This document shows, in pieces, positions 53,100-64,000 of a DNA stretch of 64,000 nt. Origin of the DNA: Prosapia bicincta (taxonomy: Eukaryota; Arthropoda; Insecta; Hemiptera; Cercopidae); the NCBI GenBank assembly GCA_036971475.1, contig JBAIZL010000010.1:7732450-7796449 (forward strand), written 5' to 3'. Numbering within the stretch: the first letter of the stretch is position 1; every line of letters starts with the position of its first letter. A program made the translations under genes and the position numbers. Below the pieces are notes generated by a model that saw only the letters and a program-made list of their open reading frames with translations, did not search any database and had not been told where the DNA came from.

Positions 53100-53322
53100 T
53101 ATATATATATATATATATATAATACGTTTTCTTGTTTAATAATTTAAAACAACATAGGTTATTCAAATACAAGAATATTTATTAATTTATATCCAAAGCT
53201 TTTCGTTGGTAAATAGTACCAATATCATCAGGAATCTTCCATAATTTCTGATGATGTTGTTTACAACGAAAAGCTTTGGATATAAATTAATAAATATTCT
53301 TGTATTTGAATAACCTATGTAG

Positions 53323-53391
<69 letters not shown>

Positions 53392-53460
53392 GTAAAAGTG
53401 ATTAGTTAAGTTTCACCGAAAGTAATGGATTACAAATTTATATATATATATATATATATA
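53100..53460. repeat. Hairpin PLE tail with two opposed hammerhead-like motifs and TA runs
   Basis: The arms share TATTTATTAATTTATATCCA and its inverse. Minus motif (about 53191-53236): ATTC, CTGATGA, T, ATTGG...CCAAC (outer pair A-C mismatched), GAA, AAGCTT, T, GGAT. Plus motif (about 53244-53282): ATTT, CTGATGA, T, GTTG-TTTA-CAAC, GAA, AAGCTT, T, GGAT. TA runs lie on both sides (to about 53390). Confidence 0.6.
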
Positions 53461-53759
53461 TTACTTACACATATTCATTGACACAAACACATTACCCAGA
53501 TTCTATATACTTAGAATAAAAAGTTCTGAATATAGCTTATATATGTGAATGGGCTCATAATATCATGCTATAAGCAATTACTTATAATTTAATTAGTGAA
53601 TTCACGATGATTACAACAAACAACTTTATAGAGGCTCATAATACCTGTGTATTTTAAATGTTATGACCAGTAACTGTAAACAATGTACATCTGGCAGTGT
53701 AGGTGCAAATTGTAATAAACTTATAGTAAGAGGTTTCTGCATCAGTTACTTTTGGTTTC

Positions 53760-54034
53760 AGGTACGGTTACTTTTTTCCGCCCGTTATTGAATGCAAAGA
53801 TAGAATTTGGAAGAACTAGATCATTGTTGTTTTCGTGTTCGGAGTTCTAGATAACATCGAAAGTCCGGACGATAGCGGCCACGAGCTCTGGCGCCTTGAT
53901 AGTTGTTACTAGATAACAGTTTACAATATTTGAAAGTAACAGCTCTAAAAACCTACTTTAATATTTCCGTAGTTTTCACACATGGTTAAACTTTTGTGTT
54001 TGTTGTGGTTATCTTATTATCTATCGTGAGGACA
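53760..54034. promoter_or_regulatory. Candidate shared promoter region of EXOSC9 and NSE3
   Basis: A locally GC-richer patch (for example GTCCGGACGATAGCGGCCAC, about 53861) lies just before the EXOSC9 ATG in otherwise AT-rich sequence. The genes diverge, so a two-way promoter is plausible. No transcription start or core element can be fixed by eye. Confidence 0.3.
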
Positions 54035-54100
54035 ATGAAGGAAGAATTTTTGTCAAATTGTGAAAAAACGTTTCCACTTTTAGCAATATTTGAAGATTTG
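54035..54100 (+). CDS. EXOSC9: EXOSC9 exon 1
   Basis: Twenty-two codons from ATG (context GACAATGA) to IFEDL, donor GTAAGT. It aligns with the conserved EXOSC9 N-terminus. Confidence 0.9.
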
Positions 54101-57100
54101 GTAAGTTGATTTTAACCGGATATTAAAATTGAAACCAGCCTTACAAAATAATTATTTAAAATTGGTTATTTGTTTACTTAGAAAATTTTGTGTGTATAAA
54201 AGAGGATAATTATCAGTTGTCCAAATGACAAGAATGTAAAAAAAAGAAAAAAACACTTGGTTTTCTAAAAAGTTCTCAAAGACACGAAAAATATAATAAA
54301 ACTTATTGCTGACACCCACAAAATGGAAAAAAATGATAGAACGAAAATAACCTCACTATGTAACACACACACATACATACACTTCTAACTCGGGAAGTAA
54401 TATTTAACAAATTCCGGGTTTACTCCCCAACGTTTTTTTTTGTTGCCTATGTTACTTAAAAATACATTTTCAACAAATTGTTAAATTAATCACTTTTACA
54501 TTAGTTTATGACTATTCGAACTTTAAATTTTGTAAAAACTTCCTGAGACAGAACGTTTTCAATCGCTCTGTGGTGATCTTCGTCAGTGTCTCTTGCTTGG
54601 AGTTGTTAGGTTAAGCGGTGATGGTATTAACCTTTTAGAGGGCGGATGCAAAGATTTTCTCTGCACATATCATTATTTGTTAAGAAAATGTCTTTCTAGT
54701 TGTCAGAAGTTTATCTCCCGCTCGTTACTCCACAATCTGCATTCTAGGAGACTGCCCAACCTATTTTTGTTTATTTTTTCCTTGTAGCTATAGTGTGAAT
54801 TTAGTTTTTGTCTGCAAAGATTGCGGAGGTTTCGTCCGCAAGCGCCCTTTCGTGTAAGTTATTTGTGCGGAGTTCCTCGTGCAGTTATTTACATTACAAA
54901 AGACTTTGTGGAGTTAATATATTAGTGTTGTTGTTGTTATTATTGTTTTTTTGTCTGTTATTGTCTTTTTAGTATTTAAGTTTCACATTTTATTGTTGTT
55001 CCATTTGAAGAGGAGATCATTTGTAAAATGCTATTGGTGTCGAAAAAGAAGAAAATCAATAAATACTTTATATCCAAAATTTTGTTAGACAGCTCTTTGA
55101 TGATTCTGATCAAAACGAGTCTCTTTGCCAGATGATGAACCTGATGAAGAAGTCAATGAAATTGTAAATGAAACAAATGAAGACGTAATAGGTGAATCTG
55201 AAAATGACCAATTTGTTGAAATGTCAGATTTTGACTTTATAGAGAAAATCTCGCTAAAAATCCGCCAGGAGGCTGTTACAGTGCAGTTTTACAATAGAAA
55301 AAAACCTTTTTTTTAGTAAAAAAACGAAAAATTCTGTGTTATATTGAGCCAGAAAGGCAAGGGAACAAAGACTGTAAGATTCTGCTAGAACCTGTTGTCT
55401 TATAAAGCCAATATTTTTTTTGTCATCCACTAATTTTTAGGGTTATATCTGAATAAAAATATTCCTTATTTTCACTAAATATTATAATTAATTTTGTATT
55501 CTAATATGGTGGGCCTACCCACACAATAAAATATTGTCTATGTTTAGATGTTGAATTACTTTATTACAGAAAAATAACCCACAAACACCTCTTCCGTAAT
55601 GAAAACAGTAGTCTGGTATACATTGCTTACATGTTTTAAAATCTTAAAATATTTTTAGTAATATAATGTTTAGAAAATTAAAATTGTACAATAATGATGT
55701 TTGAAATTATTTACAATACATTTATATAGTATTTAATTGTAAAGATACCTAAATATAAAATCATAAACCTTTAAAATGTTAAAGGGTATTTGTAAACCTC
55801 CGCAAGCGCCCTCTCCCGTTTAAAACTCTATTCGTCCTCTTGAAGGTTAATGGCAGGTTTTCAATAGTATCAAATAGTATGTGTGATTTGTATTGGGTTT
55901 GTTTGTTAAATATGTTAAAATTTTTTAGTTTTGTATGTTCTGCACGCTAACCAATAACGCTTATTATAATTGCTAACCAAAAGCAAAATAATATCAAAAT
56001 CTTGTTGCTGTTCATGACGAGCTGGTTGTAAATTACTTATTACACTTTTGCTATTACTTGCGACCAGACTTTTTCTCAACTAAAGTTGTTAAATTGTTAA
56101 CTTACACTTGGAGGAAACGTTGTTGTCTTACGACTTCTTCAGCATCGTATTTTTGCCACTAGGAATGCTGCAGTTGTGCTTCCTCGGTACCATTATTTTG
56201 AAAGTTAGAAGTGATGTGATCGAAGAGTATGTGTAATCTGTGCCGTATTTGTTCATTTAAGATGTTATTTTTATGTGTATTGCTATGTCTATATATTTCA
56301 TAATGTTCTAGTATGTTTAATTTTTATGGCCTTTGTTGCATGTGTGGAGGTTGCTCATGTTATTTTCCATACTATTGCATGAGTGTTTAGTGACCATGAG
56401 GTGATTTGCGAAGGTAGATTCAGTGGTAGTGTGCAGTGCGCTTTTGTATTCTTCATATCTTTAGGCGAAAGATCTGCCTGTTTGTCCAATGTAGAACTTA
56501 TTGCAGTTGTTGCATTTTAGTTTGTATACTCCTGGGTTATTGTATGTGTTGGTATTGTTATTAATGGTGTGTCTGATAGCTGTTTGGCTTTTATTTTGTT
56601 GTTCTGTAAGGTACATTGTATCCTGCTTTTTTGAATTGGTGTGCTAGTTTATTTGTGAGTTTGTTTATGTATGTGAGGGTGTTAAATTTGTTTGTGTTCA
56701 TGTTTTTATTGTTTGTGTTGTTGTTACTGTTCTTGTTGAGTATATTTCTGTGTAGTATTGTGTAAACACAATAAAATATTTAGCTCACAAAAATGGATAT
56801 GACAATTATTTAATTGAGACTTACCTGATGTCTCATCCCTGTTCTAAGTTATTACTTCATTATTTGTATTCAAAATTTGATTATATAATTTTTGTTGTGA
56901 AATATGTTTACAGCGCTTAGATAGTCGAGGCCTTGATGAGTGTAGGAAGGTTGACATTTGCTTTGGAAAAGAATGGGGATCATGCCAAGTATCTTTTGGG
57001 GAAACCAAGTAAGTGTAAAATTTAGTTGTAAATTGATTAATATTTAATATTTTCACGTTTACTTGATCTAAATAACTCACTGTGTTCAGTTAATGTAAGT

Positions 57101-60100
57101 TCAACAATTAATAACTTTTACATTTATGACTACCCGAACTTTAATTTTTTGTAAATTTGTAAAACCTTACTGAGACAGTTTTTGATCGCTCAGTGGCAAT
57201 CTTCATCAGTATCTCCACGGAGCCATCAAAAACGTTCTGTCAGTAAGTTTCTACAAATTTACAAAAAATTAAAGTACAGATAGTCATAAACTAATGTAAA
57301 AGTTATTAATTAAGTTTCACCAAACATAATGAACTACAAAATTCAATAAGCTCAACAAGTTATCCCTCATGAAAACAGCTGACAATAGTTGACAATGTAA
57401 GTGCTGCTGATGACAGAAGTAATTCACAGTATAAAGGAATATTTCGTAAAAAGACAGGATTGATTCAAAGTGTAAATAAAAGTTGTTTATTTTTTCTTAT
57501 TAAACAAACAGATAATAGAAAACTAACTTTAAAATGCTCGCCAATCTTTAATGTTGCTTTACATGAAAACATAAGCAATATAAGAACTAATGGTGTTTTT
57601 ATGAATTAATAACTTGTTCAAAGAATTAACCTCTTTTTCTCTTTTAGCTTAGCTCTTTAATGAGATCAGTCAACCTTATATGTTTTCAAATATTAACCTT
57701 TTTGTACTCTATAACATAAATATGTAATTACATATTTGTGTTTATTTGAACAATTGAGAACTATTGAATAAATCGATTGACTATAATAAGTCGATTGAAT
57801 ATTGAGTAAAAAGACACTTTTGATTCTATATTCAACCAGTTTATTATTTAATCAATGATTATTACATAATTTCCAGTTAGGAGCCATCCCTATTTTACGC
57901 AATGCTAAAATGAATGATTTTTACATTACTCTACAATCATTACAATACTCTCTTTGACTTGTGTCTCTATTTATTGAGCCATCTATCTGTGCATATTTAT
58001 GTTTAATAGTAACTGATTGATTTATATAGGTACCTGTGACAGGAAGGTACTTGCTCTGAAAATACTGTTGATTTGAAATAATAAGATTAAATAACAACAC
58101 TTTGGTGTTATAGGTTTTTTGTCAAGTGTAACAATAAATAAATAATTCTAAAAATGCTTTCAAGATGTACAACCCAAAAACTCTTAAGTTTTATTTTTTT
58201 ACAAACAATGACAAATGTATAACTACTAAAACTTGTATGCTATGTTAGATGTTAGAATAGTTCATTGAAGTAAATGGTAAAATAGTCTAAAAGACAATAT
58301 ATAAATAGAAATATTTTTGTTTTATTAGCGATACTGATTTATTTTTACAACTTTCAAGAATCATTGTAATCTAAAAATTACAGAAAAATGATGAAAAATT
58401 AATATTTCTATTTATATTAAAAGTTATTAAAGTTTCTATTGTATTGAATTTAGAAATTTCATTGTTTTGTAAGAAATATTGTTCAGCTATATATATATTT
58501 TTTTAGAGTAATGGCTCAAGTCTCATGCGATATACAACAACCAAAGGCAACTCGTCCAAATGAAGGACTTTTGTATGTTAATGTTGAGCTTAGTCCTATG
58601 GGCGCCTTACATTTCGATTCAAATTCACAATCTGACCTTAGTGTCTATCTCAACCGTCTGCTCGAGAAATGTGTCAAAGAATCACGTTGTGTCGATTTAG
58701 AATCACTCTGCATTGTTGCTGATGAAAAGGTATGTTTTCTTTTGAACATGGGTTTTATTAATAACATTATAATAACAGTTATATTCATGTATTTTTGTTT
58801 GTCTTCTAAGACGAAAAAATCTGAAAGCAATAATAGTGTGTTTACTCACATGAACAATATTATATAAATAGAAGGCTGTTAATGTGAGTCAAATACAGTA
58901 GTAATTTATTTCCTCCTTATTTTCTTTTACAAACAGATGTATTTCTATATTGTTTATTGTAATTTTCAAACAGGTCTGGAATCTTCGTGTAGATTTGATT
59001 GTTCTTAACTACGATGGCAATTTGATTGGATGCTGTTCTGTAGCCACGTTAGCAGCTCTCTCACATTTCCGCAGACCAGATGTTACTACAAGTGGAGAAA
59101 AGATTATCATACACAGTCCATCTGAGAGGGACCCAATACCCATAAGTCTTCACCATCACCCTGTCGCTATCGCTTTTGCAATATTTAATAAAGAGTTCGT
59201 TTAATTTCTTTATCTCTCTTATACACAAACACAAACAAGCAAACACTTTTCCATTCTCCTCTATGTGTGTCTGTTTGTGAGTGTTAGATAATTTGAAAAA
59301 TGAAGTAATATATGTTACTGGTGTGTAAAACTTTCAAATAGATTTTTATCTATGTCTACACACATATATGTGTATACCTTATAACCTTATACTTATATAT
59401 ATATATATATATGTATGTATAAGAGAATATAATTTTGAATATATGATTCAAATTTGAATGTACTCCACAAATTTATACACAACAAAAAAGATATAAAAAG
59501 GATTAGATGTGTGGTTCATTACAATAAAGAGATTGTTCTGATAAGACCTAGGGCTGAATGTCCTCTCTTGTCATGAGACAGATAGTAAATCTATAGGTGA
59601 ATGATACCTAACTAAGTGGATTCGTAAGGGCTTATTTGCTGACGCATTTCGAAATAATCGTTTTTTTTACGAAGCAAAGCCTCTACTGATGGCATCCCCA
59701 CTAGGTATAAAGGTTGTTTTTGTGAGTTATATAAGTGTAGAGGCCGTAGGTTAGGTCGGTTGTGTGCTATATAATGGAACATGGTGTGGTCTTCAAAATG
59801 TCTGGTCATTTAATATGTTTTATTTATATGTTGCATAGTGTTTGTATATTTCATATTTTTCTAAAGTTGTTAGTTTTTTACTTTGTTATAATATATGGAG
59901 AATGTTTAAATTAGTATGTATGCCTGTGTGTGTGTGTGTGTGTGTATCTGGTGTTTTTAGGTGTGTTGTGTAGCTGGATTTTGGGTTTGTGTGGTTTTTT
60001 AAAACGAACAGTTGTTTCAAAACACGTCAGCAAGTAAGCCCTTACGTATTCACATAATTAAGCATCATTTAGTTATAGTTTAATCAGTGAATTCAAGATG

Positions 60101-62888
60101 ACAACAACAAGCAACTTTAGATAATAAAAGATGTAAAAGTTGTTTTTTTAATTGAGCTCAAGATAATTTACAATGCATATGAATTTTTCTAAAATAAATA
60201 ATAAAACAGGTTTATTTATCTTAATCATATTGGACAGATTTTGGCTTCTGTAATTTTCCTGAGGCTTTTTAGTGTTACCAAGATGAGCAAAACAATAACC
60301 CTTTTTTAAATTTCTTATTTTTATTATAAGAGATATTTTCAGCGAACTTTCATATTATAATATTTATATTTCATTAAAATATTTTATTGGTAAAATAATA
60401 GTATTTAATTTGCTTAACTATAGTTTATATTAAATTTCCAATTGTTTTATAAAAACGTTTAAAAAAATTATAGTTTTGAGTTGAACTAATGCACAATAAT
60501 TGAACAAAAGTTCGAAATGAAATAGTGTTAGTTAAATTTTTCTAACTTGAACTAGTTTTTTAGAAGAATTTTAAATAAAACCCTGCATTGCTGAAATTAA
60601 AAGTTATCCTGAAATCCAGCTGCGACAGTAATAATTTGTTTGTTGTAGGACTTTTATTAGTCCTAAAACATGAAGACGGTACATATGTGGTTCAAAATAG
60701 GTTCAAGTGCATGCAAAAATGGTTCATCATAAACAATATTTTGAAATACAATAAGGACATTAAAACTTATTGTATTAATCAATATTGGTTTTTTCATTGT
60801 GCTAGAAATATAAACAGCTAATGTATTACATTTTGTATTGTGTACTTATATCCACCTAACTGCCATCTGTTTATTTCCTTAACAGGGTGGCCACTGACCT
60901 GGAAAACCGGGAAAAGTCAGTGAATTCAGTTTGTCATGGAAAATTCAGGGAATCTTAATAAGAGTCAGGGAAAAATTAGATCGATATTCGAATAGTAATA
61001 TTGCACAAAGCTATAATGATTTGGGGTTGTGCCGCGCTAAGATCACATTCGACTGATACGTTACGTATTTTTCTGAAGGTGGGGGGAGGGTGGAGGTACT
61101 CCCAGGCTATTTCTACAAACAATCGCTTTGTCTTCCATTGACTCTAGGGTTTCCTATCGCATTATGGCTCATGCGGGGAATTAACGGGGTTGTTAAGTTT
61201 TCAAGTACAGTCATTTTTTAAAAATTAATTAAATGAAATTAATTTTTTAATTAATATAAATTAATTCATACTTCTTTCCAATGAATTTATGCATTTAGGC
61301 TTCATTAAACTATAAAAACTGTGGAAGTAAAAATCCAATAGGATTGGCTAAGGGTTAGGACGCACTAGTATCGATTTTTGGCCCCAATGAAAGGGGACAG
61401 CAATGCCTGATGTTTTCTGGGTGACTAATAGAGAATTTTCACCTAGGATCCAAGAGCCAGCTTAAAATATTTAATCTGTAGTTTATTGTGAACAATTTAT
61501 AGATAGTGTTTGTTTCTCTCAATATCATCATCATGCTACTTATTATTGGTGAGTTATTGCTGCAAAGTTTGTTTCTTTTAACTTTGATATAGATAGATCT
61601 TTCCTTATAGTAGGATAGGTTTATTTCTCTTAAAAATTTTCAAAATTTGAATTTTAATCATGTATCTTCAGATTTTGTGTTTTAATTGGTACCAAATGTA
61701 TAAATAACCCGTATTTTATTTGCTTTTAGAGTCTAAATTACCATTAAGAAAAACCTTATCATCTAGTTGGTTAAAAAAAATTGAAATTACTGTACTCAAA
61801 GCCCTTGAAATACGTCGCTATCTGGGAGTTTTTGCAAGTCAGGGAAAATAAGTTTGTATCAGGGAAAAGTCAGGGAAAACCATTAATTGATATCAGTGGC
61901 CACCCTGCTTAAGCCTTTGATTAGCAACATGGGCATGCCCTAATATGGCCTCTGGGGCAACATACTTTTGAAAAATGTTTACACTTTTTCTTTATTTCTC
62001 TCTAAATTTTTAAATTATAGTAATATTTGTGAATATTTTTTTATTTACTTATTTTCTCATGTTAATCAAACATTACATTTGCTGACAATTTCTTTGCTAA
62101 AAGTTATCTGTTAATCTTTTTTTTGTAAAATACCGTACAAACTTTGAAACGATATTTAAATACGCGTGATAAACCATAGACTTTTGACACAAAAGAACTT
62201 TTTCATCATTCAATCACTTATTCATTGTAAAATACCGCACAAACCTCGAAACGATCTGTAAATACGTGGGAAAACCCATAGACTTTGAATACAAAAGAAT
62301 GGTATCTATCTACTCTGTGTAGTATTTATTGTCCAGATAGTTGCAAATATTTAACCTAGGATACACAAAAAACAAACTGTAAACGTACGGCAATGGTAAT
62401 CTGAGAGAAATGGTATAACGTACACATTATTGCTGGCCGTTATGCAATTTCATGTATTGGTATGTGAATACTAATCAAAGGGTTAATTTGTAAATTTACT
62501 AGGTTTCATTCCTATCTATATTTGTTATTGTTTTGATAATCATTGTTCTTTACTTTTTTGTTCCCACAACTTCTTAATCTTATCTTTTTTTAACAAGTGG
62601 TTTTAAACAATTTTTTATTACGTCTTAAGTATGGTAAATAATAGTATGATTTGTTATTAGAGATGATACTAGAGTGGTTGTTGATCCTACATCATTAGAA
62701 GAAAAAGCCTCCCAAGCGGAACTAGTTTTGGGAGTAAATACTTACCGAGAACTCTGTGGTTTACACTTGGCTGGATCTGCGTTGACAGCACCGCACCTCC
62801 TAATGGAGTGTGCTCACAAAGCTTATAAACATGCCTCAGTACTCGTGGATCGTATCAAGCAAGAGTTGGCAAATGATATCCAAGCAAG
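54035..62888 (+). CDS. EXOSC9: EXOSC9 / Rrp45, RNA exosome ring subunit, first five exons, continues right
   Basis: EXOSC9 is one of the six RNase PH-like subunits forming the exosome ring in nucleus and cytoplasm. Five plus-strand exons join in frame: MKEEFLSNCEKTFPLLAIFE, RLDSRGLDECRKVDICFGKE, VMAQVSCDIQQPKATRPNEG through VDLESLCIVADEKV, then WNLRVDLIVLNYDGNL, HFRRPDVT, SERDPIPISLHH, then VVVDPTSLEEKASQAELVLG. These match the conserved EXOSC9 landmarks 'MKE.pLSNcEr.fll.Ai', 'E.LCvvAgekVW.iRvDl..LN.DGN', 'HFRRPDV' and 'ERDP.PlsiHH'. The ring fold is nearly complete at exon 5. The C-terminal tail lies beyond the window. Confidence 0.93.
54478..54600 (-). repeat. Repeat tail carrying the hammerhead motif at 54545
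   Basis: TTTTACATTAGTTTATGACT leads into CCTGAGACAG. The same family occurs as two inverted arms at about 57105-57310, with decayed cores. Confidence 0.65.
54545..54592 (-). ncRNA. Hammerhead-like ribozyme motif with 6-bp helix I
   Basis: Minus strand: GAGACA (helix I), CTGACGA, extra A, GATC...GATT (4-bp stem II with a G-T pair, 10-base loop), GAA, AACGTT (palindromic helix III), C (the favoured cleavage base), TGTCTC (perfect helix I partner). It lies in EXOSC9 intron 1, antisense. Confidence 0.65.
54600..56085. other. EXOSC9 intron 1, unassigned
   Basis: Open frame 55125-55316 is acidic (PDDEPDEEVNEIVNETNEDV) and could be the N-terminus of a decayed transposase, but no core domain follows. 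At 55990-56070 a block matches 49175-49250, partly inverted. Confidence 0.35.
56090..56800 (-). pseudogene. Penelope-like C-terminal fossil with downstream hammerhead remnant
   Basis: Minus-strand translation near 56540-56450 gives GVYKLKCNNCNKFYIGQTGR (intact GIY-YIG core), followed by a stop and RYEEYKSAL. The frame ends near 56330. About 160 bp further (56160-56095) is CTGAAGA, A, GTCGT-AAG-ACAAC, then AACGTTTCC, where the invariant GAA has been lost. The order matches the intact PLE at 17.3-22.9 kb. Confidence 0.7.
56914..57008 (+). CDS. EXOSC9: EXOSC9 exon 2
   Basis: Begins in phase with RLDSRGLDECRK after acceptor TTTACAG, and ends GSCQVSFGET plus two bases before donor GTAAGT. Confidence 0.92.
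57105..57310. repeat. Inverted pair of hammerhead-family arms
   Basis: Left arm TTTGTAAATTTGTAAAACCT and right arm TTTCTACAAATTTACAAAAA are inverted around GTATCTCCACGGAGCCATC. The minus-strand left arm keeps CTGATGA, A, GATT but lacks the G of GAA. The right arm has only the 3' half. Confidence 0.65.
57315..58500. other. EXOSC9 intron 2, unassigned
   Basis: AT-rich. Nothing recognised. Confidence 0.45.
58507..58729 (+). CDS. EXOSC9: EXOSC9 exon 3
   Basis: Acceptor TTTTTTTAG. The first base completes a Lys codon, then VMAQVSCDIQ... to VADEK, donor GTATGT. The methionine at 58511 is internal and not a start. Confidence 0.92.
58974..59194 (+). CDS. EXOSC9: EXOSC9 exon 4
   Basis: Encodes VWNLRVDLIVLNYDGNLIGC through HHHPVAIAFAIFNK plus two bases. 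The acceptor is AAACAG. The donor is GTTCGT, non-standard after GT. It is chosen because exon 5 then continues in frame and the family alignment has no gap. Confidence 0.88.
59205..60880. other. EXOSC9 intron 4, mostly unassigned
   Basis: A pair of inverted segments, TAAGGGCTTATTTGCTGACG-type at about 59627 and its inverse at about 60030-60050, suggests a 430-bp foldback element with a short GT repeat (about 59925-59945) inside. The rest is AT-rich with no gene. Confidence 0.45.
60883..61907. mobile_element. TIR element with CAGGGTGGCCACTG ends
   Basis: It starts CAGGGTGGCCACTGACCTGG and ends CAGTGGCCACCCTG. Subterminal repeats of the AGGGAAAA/GTCAGGG kind lie at both ends. CTTAA flanks both sides (60878-60882 and 61908-61912). 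This terminus type is widespread in animals and usually counted as hAT-like, but the visible duplication is 5 bp. No transposase. Lies in EXOSC9 intron 4. Confidence 0.82.
61913..62655. other. EXOSC9 intron 4, distal part
   Basis: AT-rich. A near-repeat (AAAATACCGYACAAAC, about 62128 and 62228) is the only structure noticed. Confidence 0.4.
62661..62888 (+). CDS. EXOSC9: EXOSC9 exon 5
   Basis: Starts with one base completing Glu, then DDTRVVVDPTSLEEKASQAE to ELANDIQA plus two bases, donor GTGAGT. Acceptor TTATTAG. It covers the last conserved part of the RNase PH-like fold. Confidence 0.9.
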
Positions 62889-63259
62889 GTGAGTATTTCT
62901 CTTATGTTGTTGGGAAAAGTAATATGACTTGTTGATGATAACATTGTTCTTAAACAATCTGTTGTTATGAAAAACTTGAGTGTTTTTCTATTCAGTGGTA
63001 CTTGTCTTCTGATTAGGTTAAAACAGTCTTGACTAAATTATGACAGATTAAATCTTGATCGTTTAGTGCATATGTCTGAAAATTTATTAGTGAGATGAAG
63101 AATATCCAAATACTGAAAGCTACTGATATGATATATTAGGTTATATGCCCTTCCTTCTGTTGCTAGATTTTCATTAGCGTTGTAGCTCACAAAATGGTTT
63201 AATATGAATATTGCTATATTTGTGTATGATTGGTTGTAGTAGAGCTTAAAGCCTATTTA

Positions 63260-63501
63260 GGAAGTTTTCGACTAAATAGGAGGCGGACAGACTTACCTAG
63301 CGACAATAGTCTGAAATTACAATCTGTTGGATATAAATAAATAGACACGCATAAAAAACACATTACACTATTGAAATATTTTAATCATACAATGATCTTT
63401 TTCAATCAAAAAAGAAGAAGAAAAGACTGAAGTGAACCACAGATGTATATAAAAGATTAAATATCCAAATGACATTCTCCTGTCAGTGTCCTATCTAGTC
63501 C

Positions 63502-63552
<51 letters not shown>

Positions 63553-63560
63553 GTTAATAT
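63260..63560. repeat. Repeat-family copy and TA microsatellite
   Basis: Contains GGCGGACAGACTTACCTAG and ACACATTACACTATTGAAAT, the same family as at 15960-16100 and 40797. On the minus strand the hammerhead core is decayed (TTGA-AAAAGATCA...). It is followed by a TA run at about 63507-63549. Confidence 0.65.
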
Positions 63561-63605
63561 ATTACTATTGTAGTAATTTTATCCACAATTAAGTGCAATG
63601 ATTTT

Positions 63606-64000
63606 ACCTTGTGTGATGAGGCACCTTTCGGTCACTTGACCATTCTCGAATCACTGATTAAATTTTCTCTATTTGTCTGGTGTGGATGTTTGAGCCACGT
63701 GTATAATGTTTTTGAATAGTATGTCGTCTGCATATGTTGTCTGTAGGTTCATTAAATTGTTATGTATGTTTTTATAAATGTGGTATTTTTCTAGTGAGTT
63801 TAATTCTATTGGGTTATTATTTATTTCAAGTACTGTTAGGCTATTTTCGTAATTTGTTATTTCATATTTATGTGATATTAGGTGTGCTGCAACATTTGAT
63901 ACTTTTGTGTTTTTATTTTTGAATGCTCTGTAATGTTCTTCAAATCTTATTTTAAATGATCTGGTTGTTTTCCCTATATAAAATGTGTTGCAGTCGTTAC
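63606..64000 (-). pseudogene. Penelope-like C-terminal fragment with hammerhead remnant, runs off right edge
   Basis: The minus strand from 64000 reads NDCNTFYIGKTTRSFKIRFE, EHYRAFKNKNTKVSNVAAHL and later EINNNPIELNSLEKYHIYKN, ending about 63676. This is the GIY-YIG end of a PLE, open throughout the visible part. Downstream at 63661-63606: GTGAT, TCGAGAA (core damaged), T, GGTCA-AG-TGACC, GAA, AGGTGCCT, C, ATCAC. Stem II, helix III and the 5-bp helix I are kept while the core has changed by transitions. Confidence 0.75.

Noticed and set aside
55125..55316. Acidic open frame as a small host gene
   Set aside because: It has no splice or start context, no known domain, and stops on both sides. 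It looks like a transposase relic.
59627..60050. Hammerhead motif in CTGACG-bearing inverted arms
   Set aside because: The bases after CTGACG do not give G8-A9, and no stem II/GAA order follows on either strand.

Overview
This is an AT-rich, intron-rich animal nuclear sequence, almost certainly from an insect. The evidence is an insect-style Dicer-1, animal splice signals, and a dense load of insect-type transposons (mariner, pogo/Tigger, piggyBac, Helitron, Penelope). I cannot name the order or species from the window. No tRNA, rRNA, CRISPR array or bacterial-type operon was seen.

Three host genes are recognisable. (1) The 5' half of Dicer-1 lies on the minus strand: five coding exons between 15146 and 1953, running off the left edge. 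Its introns hold a Helitron, mariner, piggyBac-like and pogo-like elements, a Tigger, and two small retroinsertions with perfect target duplications. (2) A complete four-exon NSE3/MAGE gene (SMC5/6 complex subunit) lies on the minus strand, 51643 to 35493. (3) The first five exons of EXOSC9/Rrp45 (RNA exosome) lie on the plus strand from 54035 to 62888 and run off the right edge. NSE3 and EXOSC9 are divergent, with about 2.4 kb between their start codons.

The rest is repeats. From 15.4 to 23.7 kb is a Penelope-like element (PLE) cluster: one 5'-truncated copy and two nearly identical, intact 2.82-kb tandem copies. Each intact copy encodes an 804-residue reverse transcriptase with a GIY-YIG endonuclease. 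Downstream of each reading frame is a hammerhead-ribozyme-like motif.

The most notable signal is that the same hammerhead architecture recurs in at least seven sequence-unrelated repeat families here, on both strands. The shared layout is CTGANGA, one extra base, a stem II hairpin, GAA, a palindromic helix III with no loop, a cleavage base, then a helix I partner. The extra base and the zero-loop helix III suggest these RNAs act mainly as tandem or dimeric transcripts, which fits the tandem PLE layout. Several copies are decayed, and one is split by a mariner insertion.

From 24 to 35 kb lie PLE remnants, a nested piggyBac with an internal 525-bp duplication, and a mariner fossil. From 36.7 to 51 kb lie a 1.29-kb mariner, several inverted-repeat elements, an unexplained insect repetitive reading-frame family (40-42.7 kb), a non-LTR RNase H fossil and an IS630/DDE_3-type transposon. 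Further PLE fossils and a TIR element occupy the EXOSC9 introns. All boundaries were read by eye.
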